Assembly (NCBI GenBank): GCA_947570625.1
Contig: CANOUP010000002.1
Span: 62,001 to 126,000, forward strand
Direction: 5' to 3'
DNA: 64,000 nt
DNA from: an uncultured Clostridia bacterium
GTDB taxonomy: Bacteria > Bacillota > Clostridia > Christensenellales > Borkfalkiaceae
Of this stretch, positions 50,325 to 60,146 are shown in pieces. A program made the position numbers and the translations under genes. Within the stretch, counting starts at the first letter, position 1. Each line of letters begins with the position of its first letter. The notes under the pieces were generated by a model, which did not search any database, had not been told where the DNA came from, and was given only the letters and a program-made list of their open reading frames with translations.

Positions 50325-52040
50325 TCAATTTAACGAAGAAATAAATTTCTTCATACATTCACAGGGATTACCCTGTGTATCGTAACCGGTATCGTTACAT
50401 TTTTTACATTCATAATGCGGGGTAAAATTATCTTTTTTAATTCCCAATGCTTTTAAACGCATATCGCCTTGATTTTCAAGAGCATTTATTGTTTTTGCCA
50501 GTTTTTCGGCTTCGTTTGGATTTTTAATCGAAGCGAGTGCGTAATCAATAGAAAGTTCGTTTATTTGTTTGTAAATATGCGCATATTGCGCATCCGATAA
50601 CGCGCGGTTAAGTTCTTTTTCCGCCGTGACTTCTGCATTGTGACGCAAATCGTAAAAATGTCTTTCAATTGCTGCTTTATCGAGTTTTGTTTCAGCTTTC
50701 CCTGATAAGTTGGTGCGGGGAGAAGTTTCAATCTGATTTATTGTAAAAGTGCCGTTTGCTTTCCATGTCGAAAGTATTCCGTTCATATAAGCAACGGGAT
50801 TTGATTTACCCGCGGAAAGCTTTGCACTTTCTAACAGCATTTCGTCGGAAAAGTTCCAACTGCGCCATCTTGCCAGGTTTTCTTTATCCCAGTCGATAAC
50901 ACGTCTTGTCAGACCGCAAAGAGATAACAGTCGTTTAATAAATTTTTCTTCCAAATCGAGCTTTTCAAAATATTCTTTTACGTTTTCATCGGTTATAAGC
51001 CCGTCGTTATAAAGATGTTTTACGAGTTCGTGCATGTCCTCAAATGACTTTTTATTGTGTTTAAAGCAATAACAGGCGATTGTGTTCATACAATCGAACG
51101 AATAACCGTAATCATACCAGACATTTACGAAATTTTCAACGTAGGGCACTGCATTTTGCATATAAACGCCGAGCGCTCTCGCAATTTCAAACGATGCGTT
51201 GAAAACGGAATTCTTATTGTTGCAGTAATCTTCGATTTCTTTGACGTCGAATTTTTTGTTTTTATATAACTCTGTAAGCGTAGTGTCCAGTTTTTCAACT
51301 GTTTTAACTTTGAAAAGCTTTGCGGTAACTATAATTGCATTTTCTTCAAATCCCAGTTCGCCGACCCATTTTTTGAATAGCTTGTCGTCGTCGATATCGG
51401 GATGTTTTTTTAAGCCCATCGCAGAGAAAATCTTAAGAAGCGCGGGGGTGGAAGAGGTGTAAGCCGACAGTTTTTCGTCGACCTTTTTAGCCGTCGTAAT
51501 TCCGTCGTCGGCAAAGCTTTTTGCGACCTTCTTTATGTATTGGATTCTTATATTGTCGCCCTTTAAATTGACGCAGTAATTGATTATCATTATCAATGCG
51601 TCCTGTTCGAATCCGTAATCTTCTAAAAGAACAAAATATTCCCTGAACTCGTTTGTGGAAATCATTCTGCCTTTAATAATATTTTGTACCGTTTTGGAAA
51701 AATCGGAATATTTTTCGGGTTTAAGCTTTTTAGGTGTCCCGCTGATGTTGTCCGTGTCGAGAATTTTTATTTCAAACGGCGCTGTCGAAATAATATTTAT
51801 GAGTTCGAATTCTTCAAGATATTCGAAATAATTTTTTATTTCCTGCTCGGATATATTCAGGCATTTTGCCATATCTTCGACCGTGTAAGACGTCAGCCCG
51901 TTCTGAAAGACGTACAGCGAAAAAAGATATACCTTGACCGCAGACGGTTCGAGTATAGGCATATACTTGGATATAAATTTGTTTTCGACGCTTGTAAATG
52001 ATTTTTTTGCAAGCCCGTCGGAAACCGAAATTAAAGGCAT
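50325..52040 (-). CDS. DnaD-domain primosome protein with DnaI-like C-terminal module
   Basis: 571 residues. Seen: an N-terminal winged-helix part like DnaD/DnaB (TSYTVEDMAKCLNISEQEIKNY), repeated DnaD-type helical segments in the middle with the YIKKVAKSF and AYMNGILSTWKANG elements, and from about residue 485 a stretch (AHIYKQINELSIDYALASI, ENQGDMRLKALGI, YECKKCNDTGYD, CECMKKF) that matches the N-terminal helicase-binding and zinc region of DnaI/DnaC loaders. The AAA+ ATPase that should follow is absent. Known: DnaD-family proteins help load the replicative helicase. Promoter TTGATT-N17-TATAAT lies on the minus strand near 52130. Monocistronic. Confidence 0.83.
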   Translation of the reverse strand: MPLISVSDGLAKKSFTSVENKFISKYMPILEPSAVKVYLFSLYVFQNGLTSYTVEDMAKCLNISEQEIKNYFEYLEEFELINIISTAPFEIKILDTDNISGTPKKLKPEKYSDFSKTVQNIIKGRMISTNEFREYFVLLEDYGFEQDALIMIINYCVNLKGDNIRIQYIKKVAKSFADDGITTAKKVDEKLSAYTSSTPALLKIFSAMGLKKHPDIDDDKLFKKWVGELGFEENAIIVTAKLFKVKTVEKLDTTLTELYKNKKFDVKEIEDYCNNKNSVFNASFEIARALGVYMQNAVPYVENFVNVWYDYGYSFDCMNTIACYCFKHNKKSFEDMHELVKHLYNDGLITDENVKEYFEKLDLEEKFIKRLLSLCGLTRRVIDWDKENLARWRSWNFSDEMLLESAKLSAGKSNPVAYMNGILSTWKANGTFTINQIETSPRTNLSGKAETKLDKAAIERHFYDLRHNAEVTAEKELNRALSDAQYAHIYKQINELSIDYALASIKNPNEAEKLAKTINALENQGDMRLKALGIKKDNFTPHYECKKCNDTGYDTQGNPCECMKKFISSLN

Positions 52041-52180
52041 TTGTTCAAACTCCGCTTTAACGCTTGATTTATTCGGTCAAAAGGACTATAATAGTTAAGC
52101 AAGTTATATTATAAGTGTAAGTACAAAAAAAATCAATTACATTTGTCGTAATTTGCCGTAAAATTTTTTTGGTGCTCTTA

Positions 52181-53332
52181 ATGAGAATATTACACACGTC
52201 GGATTGGCATATAGGTAAAAAGCTTATGGGAAGAGAACGGTACAGTGAATTCCGTTCGGTTCTGGAAGAAATTAGCGGTATTTGCCTGCGCGAAAACGTT
52301 GAACTTGTACTGGTTGCAGGCGACGTGTTCGATACTTATACGCCTTCTGCCGAAGCCGAACAGATTTTTTACGAAGGCGTTAAAAAAATCGCTTCGCATT
52401 CTGCGGTTCTTATTATAAGCGGAAACCACGACGATTATGTCCGTCTGACCGCCGCGTCATCGTTTGCGAGCGAGCTGAATGTATATATTGTAGGCAATAA
52501 CAGCGGTAAAATTTCCGGCGGGAACGGTAAAGGCGCGGTAAGACCCGTGTATTCCGATAACGGTTACGCCGTTTTCGAAGGTAAGGCGGGCGACAGGGTT
52601 TATATAAATATTTTGCCTTATCCCAACGAGGCAAGATTTAAAGAAGGAAAATCCGACGAGAGTTTCACCGATAAAATGTCGCGTTGGATTGAATACGGCG
52701 AAAGCGGTAAAAATGCAAATATGCCGTCTGTATTTCTTTCGCATATCTTCGTTGCCGGAGGAAAGGTTTGCGACGGCGAAAGAGAGATAGAGCTGGGCGG
52801 GGCAAGAATTGTGCCTACGGAAATGCTTCCCGATTGCGATTATTGTGCGCTTGGTCATCTGCACAGAAGTCAGAAAATAGGCGGTAACGTCTATTATAGC
52901 GGGGCGATAATGCAGTTTTCTTTCGATGAAGCGGGTGCTAAAAAATATGTAAACGTGTTTGACCTTAACGGCAACGGGGTAGGTAATTTTAAGAAAGTCG
53001 AGCTTGTTTCTCCGAAAAATCTTGTCAGACTTCAAGCAAACGGTGCGTCGGAGGGTATAGAACTTTTAGACGCTAATAAAGAGTGTTACGTCGAGCTTAC
53101 TTTAAATCTTACCGAGCCGTTAAATCCGGCAGAAAGTACGGCTTTGCACGGGCGGGAAAATCTTGTTTCGTTAAAAGCTAACGTCGCAATGCCTGACGGT
53201 ACCGCGCTTCGCTCGTCCAACAAGGATAAAAGTTCTTCGCAGCTGTTTACAGATTATTATAAATTCAGATATGACGCGGTTCCGCCGAAAGAACTGCTTG
53301 AATTATTTCTTTCTTTAACGGAGGAAGAATGA
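52181..53332 (+). CDS. sbcD: Nuclease SbcCD subunit D
   Basis: Mre11-like nuclease, about 383 residues. Seen: phosphoesterase motifs HTSDWHIGK, LVAGDVFD, ISGNHDD, LSHIF and DYCALGHLHR with all metal ligands. Acts with SbcC to cut hairpins and blocked DNA ends. ATG 52181 begins the conserved MRILHTSDWHIG; GTG 52172 and TTG 52169 are in frame but less likely. GGTG lies 6 nt upstream. It overlaps sbcC by 4 bp. Confidence 0.95.
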   Translation: MRILHTSDWHIGKKLMGRERYSEFRSVLEEISGICLRENVELVLVAGDVFDTYTPSAEAEQIFYEGVKKIASHSAVLIISGNHDDYVRLTAASSFASELNVYIVGNNSGKISGGNGKGAVRPVYSDNGYAVFEGKAGDRVYINILPYPNEARFKEGKSDESFTDKMSRWIEYGESGKNANMPSVFLSHIFVAGGKVCDGEREIELGGARIVPTEMLPDCDYCALGHLHRSQKIGGNVYYSGAIMQFSFDEAGAKKYVNVFDLNGNGVGNFKKVELVSPKNLVRLQANGASEGIELLDANKECYVELTLNLTEPLNPAESTALHGRENLVSLKANVAMPDGTALRSSNKDKSSSQLFTDYYKFRYDAVPPKELLELFLSLTEEE

Positions 53333-55980
53333 AACCCGTAAAATTGAAATTTAAAGGAATAAACAGTTTTTCGGAAGAAACGGAAATTAATTTCGAAAAG
53401 CTTATTGCCGGAGGTATATTCGGTATTTTCGGCGATACGGGGAGCGGTAAAAGCACTATCCTCGACTGTATCAATTTTGCTTTGTACGGCAAGATTGAGA
53501 GAAGCAAAGAAAAACTCGATATAATAAACTACCGTTGCGACAGCGCCGAAGTAAGATTTGAGTTTGACGTTCTAAGCGAGGGTAAGCGGAGAAGATACAT
53601 TGCCGAGCGCAGTATAAAGAGAAAGAGCGGTATTCATAAGGCAATGCTGTATGAAGATAATATTTGTATAGCCGATAATGTTTCGACCGTCACAAAGAAA
53701 ATTACGGAAGTTCTCGGCGTAGATGCCGACGATTTCAGAAAATGCATTGCTTTGCCTCAGGGCGAATTTTCACAGTTTGTAAAATCGCAGCCGTCCGAGA
53801 GGATTGCGCTTATCGAACATTTATTTTCGCTTGCACGATACGGCGACAGGCTTAAAGAACGGTTGAGAAACCGTGAAAATCAAGCCGATTTGAATTTTCA
53901 GACAGTTAACGCAAAGCTCGGATTGTATACGGACGTATCCGAAGAAATTATTTCCGAGCTAGACAGACGCGCTTCGCAACAGCGGGAAATGTCTGCGGAA
54001 TACGAAAAACAGTTAAAAACGGCGGAGAAACAGCTTGACGGTTTAAATATATTGAATACTTCGCGCGTCGAACTTGACAAATGCAGAATGCAGCTTAACG
54101 GACTAGAAAACAGACGCAATGAGATAGACGAATTGCGCAAAGGTATGAAAGCCGTTCCCGTATGCAAGGAAGTTGTAGAAGCGCATGCGCTTCTTGCACA
54201 AAAAGAGAATAGAATTTCAGAAGCTCAGGCAAAATTTAAAACCGTCTGCCGTGATACCGAGAAGATAAACGATACGTTAAAGAGCATTGCCGTGCGGGCG
54301 GAATACGGATATGACGAAAAGATAGCAGAGTGTATTGCCGTCGCGTCCAGATATTCGGCGGGAGAAGGAAAACCAGAAAAGCTTAAAGAGCTGGATACCA
54401 GACTTTTCGCAAAGCGTTCGGAATATAATATTAAATCAAAGAAGTCGGCGCAATTAAGACAGGTTCTATCCCGTGCAGAGCAAACCGTTGAAAAGGTCAA
54501 AAGTAAGAAATCTAAGGGCGCAGTTGAAAATCTTGAAACCATTTTAAACGTAGAGTTTAAAGGCGCGGTTTTGAAGGAAGAATACGTACACACTTTCGAT
54601 TATCTTGCCGGGCTTAAAGGACAGGTAAATTTCCATAAAGACGATTCGGATTTATATAATTTTATGTCGCGCGAGCTTAAACAGCAAATAGATATTTATA
54701 AGGAAAAAGTGTTGCTGGTTAAAGACTTCAATCTCGAAGAGGCGGGTAAAAAAATTTTGAATTTTCAAACCGCTTCGGAAGAACGTGAAAAGGTTTCGGC
54801 TGAGCTTAGCGAAGCGCTTCTGAATTTGAAGGACGCGCAGTCTGCCGTTGAAAAATGCGAAGCGGAAATAGAAGTAATTTTACGCGACGGTGAAGAGCTG
54901 AGAAAACAAGCCGATGAATTGAGAAGCGAGTTGAAAAATATTTTCGGCGACGTGACCGATTATAATTCGGCAAAGGCGGAAAACGAAAACAGGCTTGCCG
55001 GTCTAAAAGCCGAAAAGAATAAGCTGACTGTCGATACCGATAACGCAAACAGAGAGTTGGTTCGTTTAAAAGAAACAAAAGCTGTTTTGCAGACGGAATT
55101 GGTTGCTGAGCAGACGGCTGTCGAGGATCTGCGCAAAAAATTAATTGCCTTAATAGAGAAATCAGGTTTTGAAAGCTACGACGACTGTAAACGGTTGGTT
55201 GATGAATTTTCAAGTTATGCAGATGCGGAAAAAGCAATTGCGGATTTTGATTTGCAGGTTGCATCGCTTTCCGCAAGGATTAAAGAACTTGAAAAAATAA
55301 AAGGCATTGAAGAAGTTTCCGAAGAAAAGCTGATTTCCGCAAAAAGAAATAAAGAAGAAATTTTATCTGCGCTTAGTTCGGCGAAGGAAAGTATTGCGGT
55401 TTGCGAAAACGAAAGGAAGAAAGCCGTTCTGCGGTTAAAACAGAAGGATGAACTGTTACGCCAGCTGAAAGATGCGGAAAAGGAAAGAAATCTTATTTAT
55501 CAGCTGAAAGAGCTTACCAAGGGCAATAAATTTATGGAATATATTGCCAACGAATATTTATACGATATTTCATCTCTTGCTTCTTCGACTTTGCTGAATT
55601 TAACCGACGGAAGATATTTTTTGACTTATACCGATAATTTTTATGTCGGCGATAACTTCAACTGCGGTAATCTGAGAGGAGTAAACACGCTTTCGGGAGG
55701 TGAAACTTTTCTTGTATCTTTATCGCTTGCGCTTGCGCTTTCACAGACAATTTGTTCTTCACTGAAATCGATAGAATTTTTCTTTTTGGACGAAGGGTTC
55801 GGAACGCTTGACGGTACGCTGGTTGATACTGTTATGAGCGCGCTTGAAAAGCTTAAAAGTTCTAGTTTCACTATCGGCATTATAAGCCATGTCGAAGAAC
55901 TCAAACACAGAATAGATAATAAAATAACTGTAAGCAAAGCAACCGAAAGTCACGGTTCTTCCGTAAGAATGAGTTGCTGA
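53329..55980 (+). CDS. sbcC: Nuclease SbcCD subunit C (no zinc hook)
   Basis: SMC/Rad50-like ATPase, 883 residues. Seen: Walker A GDTGSGKST near residue 36, a Q-loop region (ALPQGEFSQFV), two long coiled-coil arms, the ABC signature TLSGGETFLVSLSLALA and Walker B EFFFLDEGFGTLD. Odd: Rad50/SbcC proteins normally carry a CXXC zinc hook at the coiled-coil tip; no CXXC pair occurs anywhere in this protein, and it is shorter than the common 1000 or more residues. The tip region (about residues 385-450) is hydrophobic and non-coiled instead. It overlaps sbcD by 4 bp and forms one operon with it. Confidence 0.93.
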   Translation: MKPVKLKFKGINSFSEETEINFEKLIAGGIFGIFGDTGSGKSTILDCINFALYGKIERSKEKLDIINYRCDSAEVRFEFDVLSEGKRRRYIAERSIKRKSGIHKAMLYEDNICIADNVSTVTKKITEVLGVDADDFRKCIALPQGEFSQFVKSQPSERIALIEHLFSLARYGDRLKERLRNRENQADLNFQTVNAKLGLYTDVSEEIISELDRRASQQREMSAEYEKQLKTAEKQLDGLNILNTSRVELDKCRMQLNGLENRRNEIDELRKGMKAVPVCKEVVEAHALLAQKENRISEAQAKFKTVCRDTEKINDTLKSIAVRAEYGYDEKIAECIAVASRYSAGEGKPEKLKELDTRLFAKRSEYNIKSKKSAQLRQVLSRAEQTVEKVKSKKSKGAVENLETILNVEFKGAVLKEEYVHTFDYLAGLKGQVNFHKDDSDLYNFMSRELKQQIDIYKEKVLLVKDFNLEEAGKKILNFQTASEEREKVSAELSEALLNLKDAQSAVEKCEAEIEVILRDGEELRKQADELRSELKNIFGDVTDYNSAKAENENRLAGLKAEKNKLTVDTDNANRELVRLKETKAVLQTELVAEQTAVEDLRKKLIALIEKSGFESYDDCKRLVDEFSSYADAEKAIADFDLQVASLSARIKELEKIKGIEEVSEEKLISAKRNKEEILSALSSAKESIAVCENERKKAVLRLKQKDELLRQLKDAEKERNLIYQLKELTKGNKFMEYIANEYLYDISSLASSTLLNLTDGRYFLTYTDNFYVGDNFNCGNLRGVNTLSGGETFLVSLSLALALSQTICSSLKSIEFFFLDEGFGTLDGTLVDTVMSALEKLKSSSFTIGIISHVEELKHRIDNKITVSKATESHGSSVRMSC

Positions 55981-55990
55981 GGAGATTTTT

Positions 55991-57667
55991 GTGTCAAGTA
56001 TATTTACACCGTTAACGTTATGGAGCGATTTTGACGATTCACCCGAGTTGAACGCCGAAGTTTCCGCAAGTAAAATTTCAGACGGTATAGTATTTGAAAA
56101 CGTGCGCATGCTCGGCAGAGAAACCGGGCAGGGCAGGGTGAATATTTTCGGAGTATATGCATACTCAGAAGAAGCGCCATCCGGGGAAACGGTCATGATT
56201 TTCCCCGACAGCTCTGACGGTATCGACGAAGATATTATAAAATTATTTGTCGGACGCGGTTATTCTGTTCTTATGATTGATTACCGCGGTGAGTGGGAAG
56301 GATGCGAAAATTATACAGTCTATCCCGAAAATATAGAATACGCTAACACGGTCAAGTGCGGAAGACACAAAGATTTTGCGGACGAAACTGCCGATAAAAC
56401 CAGTTGGTACGAATGGGTTGCGGTCGGAATCTTTGCGCGCAAATATATTGCAGAGCGAAACGGCAACGAAAATATTTCGGTTGTCGGTATACGCGACGGC
56501 GGAGAAATTGCTTGGAAGCTTGCCGTTGCAAAGAAATTTTCGTGTATTGTATCGGTCTGTGCCGCGGGCTGGCTGGCATATTCGGGCGTAAGCAAATTCA
56601 AATCAGACGAGCACAGCCTTGACAGCGAACGTTACCGTTTCATTGCGGGTATCGATTCGCAGGCGTATGCGCCTTATGTCAAATGTCCGGTACTGCTTCT
56701 CTGTTCCACAAACGACCCCAGACTCGACTACGACAGGGCGTACGATACATTTTCAAGAATCAACAACGAATATCTGGCAGACAGCGTCATTGCTTATTCC
56801 GTGCAGTGTTCTTCGTCAATCAGTAAAAACAGCACGGAAGATATGTTTCTGTTCCTCGATAAGTTTTTAAAGCAGAGGCAGGTGTTTATTCCTCAGCCCG
56901 TCGAAGTGACGGTGTCTGTCGACGCTGAACAGAATCTGATTGCTATGGCTAAGTTCGATAATCTTGGCGTGGTAGAAGAATGCGGTATGTATTATGCCGA
57001 GGACTGTATTGACCCTTCGATACGCGACTGGACGACGTGTACTCAATACGAAAAAATTTCAGATACCGAAAGTAAATTTTATCTTAATATTTTCGGGGAT
57101 ACGTCGACTCTTTTCGTTCTTTGCTATGCAAAGTATTCGAACGGGTTTACAATCTGGTCGAAAATGGCAATTAAAAAGATTAGCGGAAGATTTAAAAATA
57201 CAAGGAACAAATGCCGTGTATTATACACCGCAAAAAACGGTACGGCAGGGTTCTATATTGCAGACCCGAGGTCGCTTGCCTTAGGCGGAATATTTTTTAC
57301 CGATAACGTTATGACTCCGCAGATAGTCACGAAAGCTAAGGGTAGAAGCGGTATTTATTCAAAGCGCGGGCTGACGACATACAGAATGAATTGTCCTGGC
57401 TTTGCTCCGACAAACGATAATGTTCTTAAAATAGACGTTTACTGCGACGAAACCGAAGAAATGACGTTTACGATACAGGATTTTAACGACGGGGAAACAT
57501 ATAAGTACAGCCAGAGCATTCTCGGCGGAGTATGGCAGAGCCTGATTCTTGAAAGCAAAATGTTTAAAACGGTTAACGGCGTACCGCTTTCCGACTTTGC
57601 GCATAATCTAAGATTTTGCATTACATGCGACGGACAGTATGCGGTAAATAATTTAATGTGGCTTTAA
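55991..57667 (+). CDS. Alpha/beta-hydrolase-like protein with altered nucleophile elbow
   Basis: 558 residues. Seen: residues 1-300 look like a CocE/acetyl-xylan-esterase type alpha/beta fold (YSVLMIDYRGEWEG, VLLLCSTNDPRLDYDRAYDT), but the expected G-x-S-x-G elbow reads VVGIRDGGEIAW, with Arg where the serine should be. Residues 310-558 are beta-rich, possibly carbohydrate-binding-like (SILGGVWQSLILESKMF). No signal peptide. The start is GTG 55991 after GAGGAGA. It lies 10 bp after sbcC and 4 bp before lepB. Probably a pseudo-enzyme or a non-serine hydrolase; substrate unknown. Confidence 0.7.
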   Translation: MSSIFTPLTLWSDFDDSPELNAEVSASKISDGIVFENVRMLGRETGQGRVNIFGVYAYSEEAPSGETVMIFPDSSDGIDEDIIKLFVGRGYSVLMIDYRGEWEGCENYTVYPENIEYANTVKCGRHKDFADETADKTSWYEWVAVGIFARKYIAERNGNENISVVGIRDGGEIAWKLAVAKKFSCIVSVCAAGWLAYSGVSKFKSDEHSLDSERYRFIAGIDSQAYAPYVKCPVLLLCSTNDPRLDYDRAYDTFSRINNEYLADSVIAYSVQCSSSISKNSTEDMFLFLDKFLKQRQVFIPQPVEVTVSVDAEQNLIAMAKFDNLGVVEECGMYYAEDCIDPSIRDWTTCTQYEKISDTESKFYLNIFGDTSTLFVLCYAKYSNGFTIWSKMAIKKISGRFKNTRNKCRVLYTAKNGTAGFYIADPRSLALGGIFFTDNVMTPQIVTKAKGRSGIYSKRGLTTYRMNCPGFAPTNDNVLKIDVYCDETEEMTFTIQDFNDGETYKYSQSILGGVWQSLILESKMFKTVNGVPLSDFAHNLRFCITCDGQYAVNNLMWL

Positions 57668-57671
57668 AGGG

Positions 57672-58325
57672 ATGTTAAGGGAAGTAAACGCAAGCTTATA
57701 TTCTGAAAACAGGAAATCAAAACTTAATATTCTGCTCAACGTAATTATTGCGGTAATTGCCGTTGTTCTTGTTGCCGAAATAATGTTTGCAATAAATTAT
57801 TCGGGAATATATGTCGTGGGGTCTTCTATGTATCCCACGCTTAACGGCGCCGAAAGCGAAGATTCGCCTGGCGGGGATTATGTTTACGTCAATAAACATT
57901 CAAAACCTGATTACGGCGATATTGTCGTCGTTTTCAGGAACAGCGATACTACCATTATAAAAAGAGCGGTAGCGTTCGGCGGAGATTATGTAAGGATTGA
58001 CAGAGGTCAGCTTCAAATAAAGTATTCGGGAACGGATGAATTTGTCGACGTGGAAGAAAATTATGTAGCAAGCGAAAATAATACTCCCGATTTGCCGAAA
58101 AATAATTTTCATAACGACGAAAACGGATACTACGTAGAAGAAGGGTACTTTTTTCTTCTCGGTGATAACAGAGACGTGAGCGAGGACAGCAGGTCGAGGG
58201 GCTCTTTTAAAATGACCAACTTGTACGGCGTTGTCGTAAACTGGTCGATGAAAAACAAGAGTTTTATTTCGTCCGTGCATGAATATTTCTATTTCGATAT
58301 TCCGCGCTTTTTCGGATTAAGATAA
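57672..58325 (+). CDS. lepB: Signal peptidase I
   Basis: Membrane-bound serine protease that removes secretory signal peptides. Seen: one N-terminal membrane segment (residues 17-40), catalytic serine in GSSMYPTL, catalytic lysine in TIIKRAVAFGGDYV, and the box GDNRDVSEDSRSRG. 217 residues, typical of Gram-positive SipS-like enzymes. The ribosome binding site (AAAGGG) abuts the ATG, unusually close, so coupling to the gene ending 4 bp upstream is likely. Confidence 0.93.
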   Translation: MLREVNASLYSENRKSKLNILLNVIIAVIAVVLVAEIMFAINYSGIYVVGSSMYPTLNGAESEDSPGGDYVYVNKHSKPDYGDIVVVFRNSDTTIIKRAVAFGGDYVRIDRGQLQIKYSGTDEFVDVEENYVASENNTPDLPKNNFHNDENGYYVEEGYFFLLGDNRDVSEDSRSRGSFKMTNLYGVVVNWSMKNKSFISSVHEYFYFDIPRFFGLR

Positions 58326-58364
58326 AGCGGTCTATGCTATTAAATAAAATTGTGAGGTAGAATT

Positions 58365-60140
58365 TTGAAACGCAGTGAAGTAAAAGAACAGTATAAATGG
58401 AAAACAGACGACATATTTGCGTCCGATGAATTATGGGAAGAGAGTTTTGCAGAGGCAGAAAAATCTTTAAGTTTTTCACGTTTCGCGGGAAAACTCAACA
58501 ACAGCGATACATTGCTTGAATTTTTCAAAGCCGACGACAAATTCAGCATTGCTTTGGAAAAACTTGCAATTTACGCCAATCTCCGCCGTGACGAAGATAC
58601 GGCCGTTTCCAAATACGGCGCATACTATGCAAAGATTTGCGCGCTGTATTCGAAATATTCTACGGAACAGGCATTTTTTGCACCTGAAATGGCAAAACTT
58701 GACGAAAGTTATTTAAAATCACTTTTAGCGGATAAAAGATTTGCCGATTACGATTATATTCTCAAAAAGATAATCAAGCGCAAACCTCATACCGTTACGG
58801 AAAAGGAAGAGCGTTTAATAGGTATGGCGGGTGAAATATTCGATTCGTTTATCGAAACTTTCGGTAAAATCGACAATCTCGAACTTCCTTTACCTGAAAT
58901 CGAGCTGGAAGGAGAAAACGTTAAACTCAGTCACGGCACTTACGGAATAATACTGCACTCCGATAACAGGGAGAAGAGGAAGGAAGCGTACGAAAAGTAT
59001 TACAATGCATACACTTCGCTTATAAATACGATAACTTCCGTATATTACGGCAATGTTAAAAAAGACGTTTACCTTAGCAAGGTATATAAATATAATTCCT
59101 GCCTCGAACACGCTCTCTTTGAAGAGGATGTCGACAGAAAAGTTTACGATAACCTGCTTAAAGCCGTTGATGACAATCTTTCTTCACTTCACAGATATAT
59201 CTCGGTAAGAAAAAGAATTCTCGGCTACGATAAACTTTATTTCTATGATATTTATGCTCCGCTTGTTTCTGGTGCCGATTTAAAACTCAGTTACGACGAC
59301 GCGTATGACTATGTGGTCAAAGGTTTGGCTCCTCTCGGTAAAGATTATCAGGAGCTTTTAAGAAAAGGTTATACCGAACGCTGGCTTGACGTAGAGGAAA
59401 CTGACGGGAAGAGGAACGGAGCATACAGCGCGTCGTGCCCCGGCTTGCATCCTTATGTTCTTTTGAACTACAAACCCACGACGAATGATATATTTACCAT
59501 AGCTCACGAAATGGGACATTCGCTTCACAGCTATTTTTCAAATAAATATCAGCCGTATGCAAAAAGCAATTATACAATTTTTGTTGCAGAGGTTGCAAGT
59601 ACGGTTAACGAGGTTCTGCTCCTCAAATATATGCTGAAAGAAGCCAAGGACGAAAATCTTAAAAAGTATCTTCTTAATTATTATCTCGACAGTATACGAG
59701 CGACTTTGCACAGACAGGCAATGTTTGCAGAATTCGAATACGGCGCGCATACGATGGCGGAAAACGAAGAACCGCTTACGAAAGATAACCTTTGCAGTCT
59801 TTATGCTGGTATAGGTAAAAAGTATTACGGCGAAGAGATAGAACACGATTATAACATTTCCTGCGAATGGTCAAGGATTCCCCATTTCTACCGTGCATTC
59901 TACGTTTACAAATACGCAACGGGAATAATATCGGCGATAAATATTGCAAACCGTATTTTGACGGAGGGAGAGCCTGCGGTAAAAGATTACTACAAATTCT
60001 TGTGCGGAGGCGCTTCGACCGACCCTGTATCGCTTCTCAAACTTGCGGGCGTCGATTTAATGACAACTAAGCCGTTTGAGTTTGCAATGGCGGAATTTGA
60101 TAAAACTTTAACAGAATTTGAAAAATCAATGGGAATATAA
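58365..60140 (+). CDS. pepF: Oligoendopeptidase F
   Basis: Cytoplasmic zinc metallopeptidase of family M3, 591 residues. Seen: the zinc motif AHEMGHSLHSYF near residue 384 with a downstream glutamate (FVAEVASTVNEVLLL), and the PepF-type N-terminal helical region. Cleaves short peptides. The start is TTG 58365 with GTGAGGT at 58351-58357; no in-frame ATG nearby begins the conserved N-terminus. It lies 39 bp after lepB and 6 bp before dnaB. Confidence 0.95.
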   Translation: MKRSEVKEQYKWKTDDIFASDELWEESFAEAEKSLSFSRFAGKLNNSDTLLEFFKADDKFSIALEKLAIYANLRRDEDTAVSKYGAYYAKICALYSKYSTEQAFFAPEMAKLDESYLKSLLADKRFADYDYILKKIIKRKPHTVTEKEERLIGMAGEIFDSFIETFGKIDNLELPLPEIELEGENVKLSHGTYGIILHSDNREKRKEAYEKYYNAYTSLINTITSVYYGNVKKDVYLSKVYKYNSCLEHALFEEDVDRKVYDNLLKAVDDNLSSLHRYISVRKRILGYDKLYFYDIYAPLVSGADLKLSYDDAYDYVVKGLAPLGKDYQELLRKGYTERWLDVEETDGKRNGAYSASCPGLHPYVLLNYKPTTNDIFTIAHEMGHSLHSYFSNKYQPYAKSNYTIFVAEVASTVNEVLLLKYMLKEAKDENLKKYLLNYYLDSIRATLHRQAMFAEFEYGAHTMAENEEPLTKDNLCSLYAGIGKKYYGEEIEHDYNISCEWSRIPHFYRAFYVYKYATGIISAINIANRILTEGEPAVKDYYKFLCGGASTDPVSLLKLAGVDLMTTKPFEFAMAEFDKTLTEFEKSMGI

Positions 60141-60146
60141 AGTACT

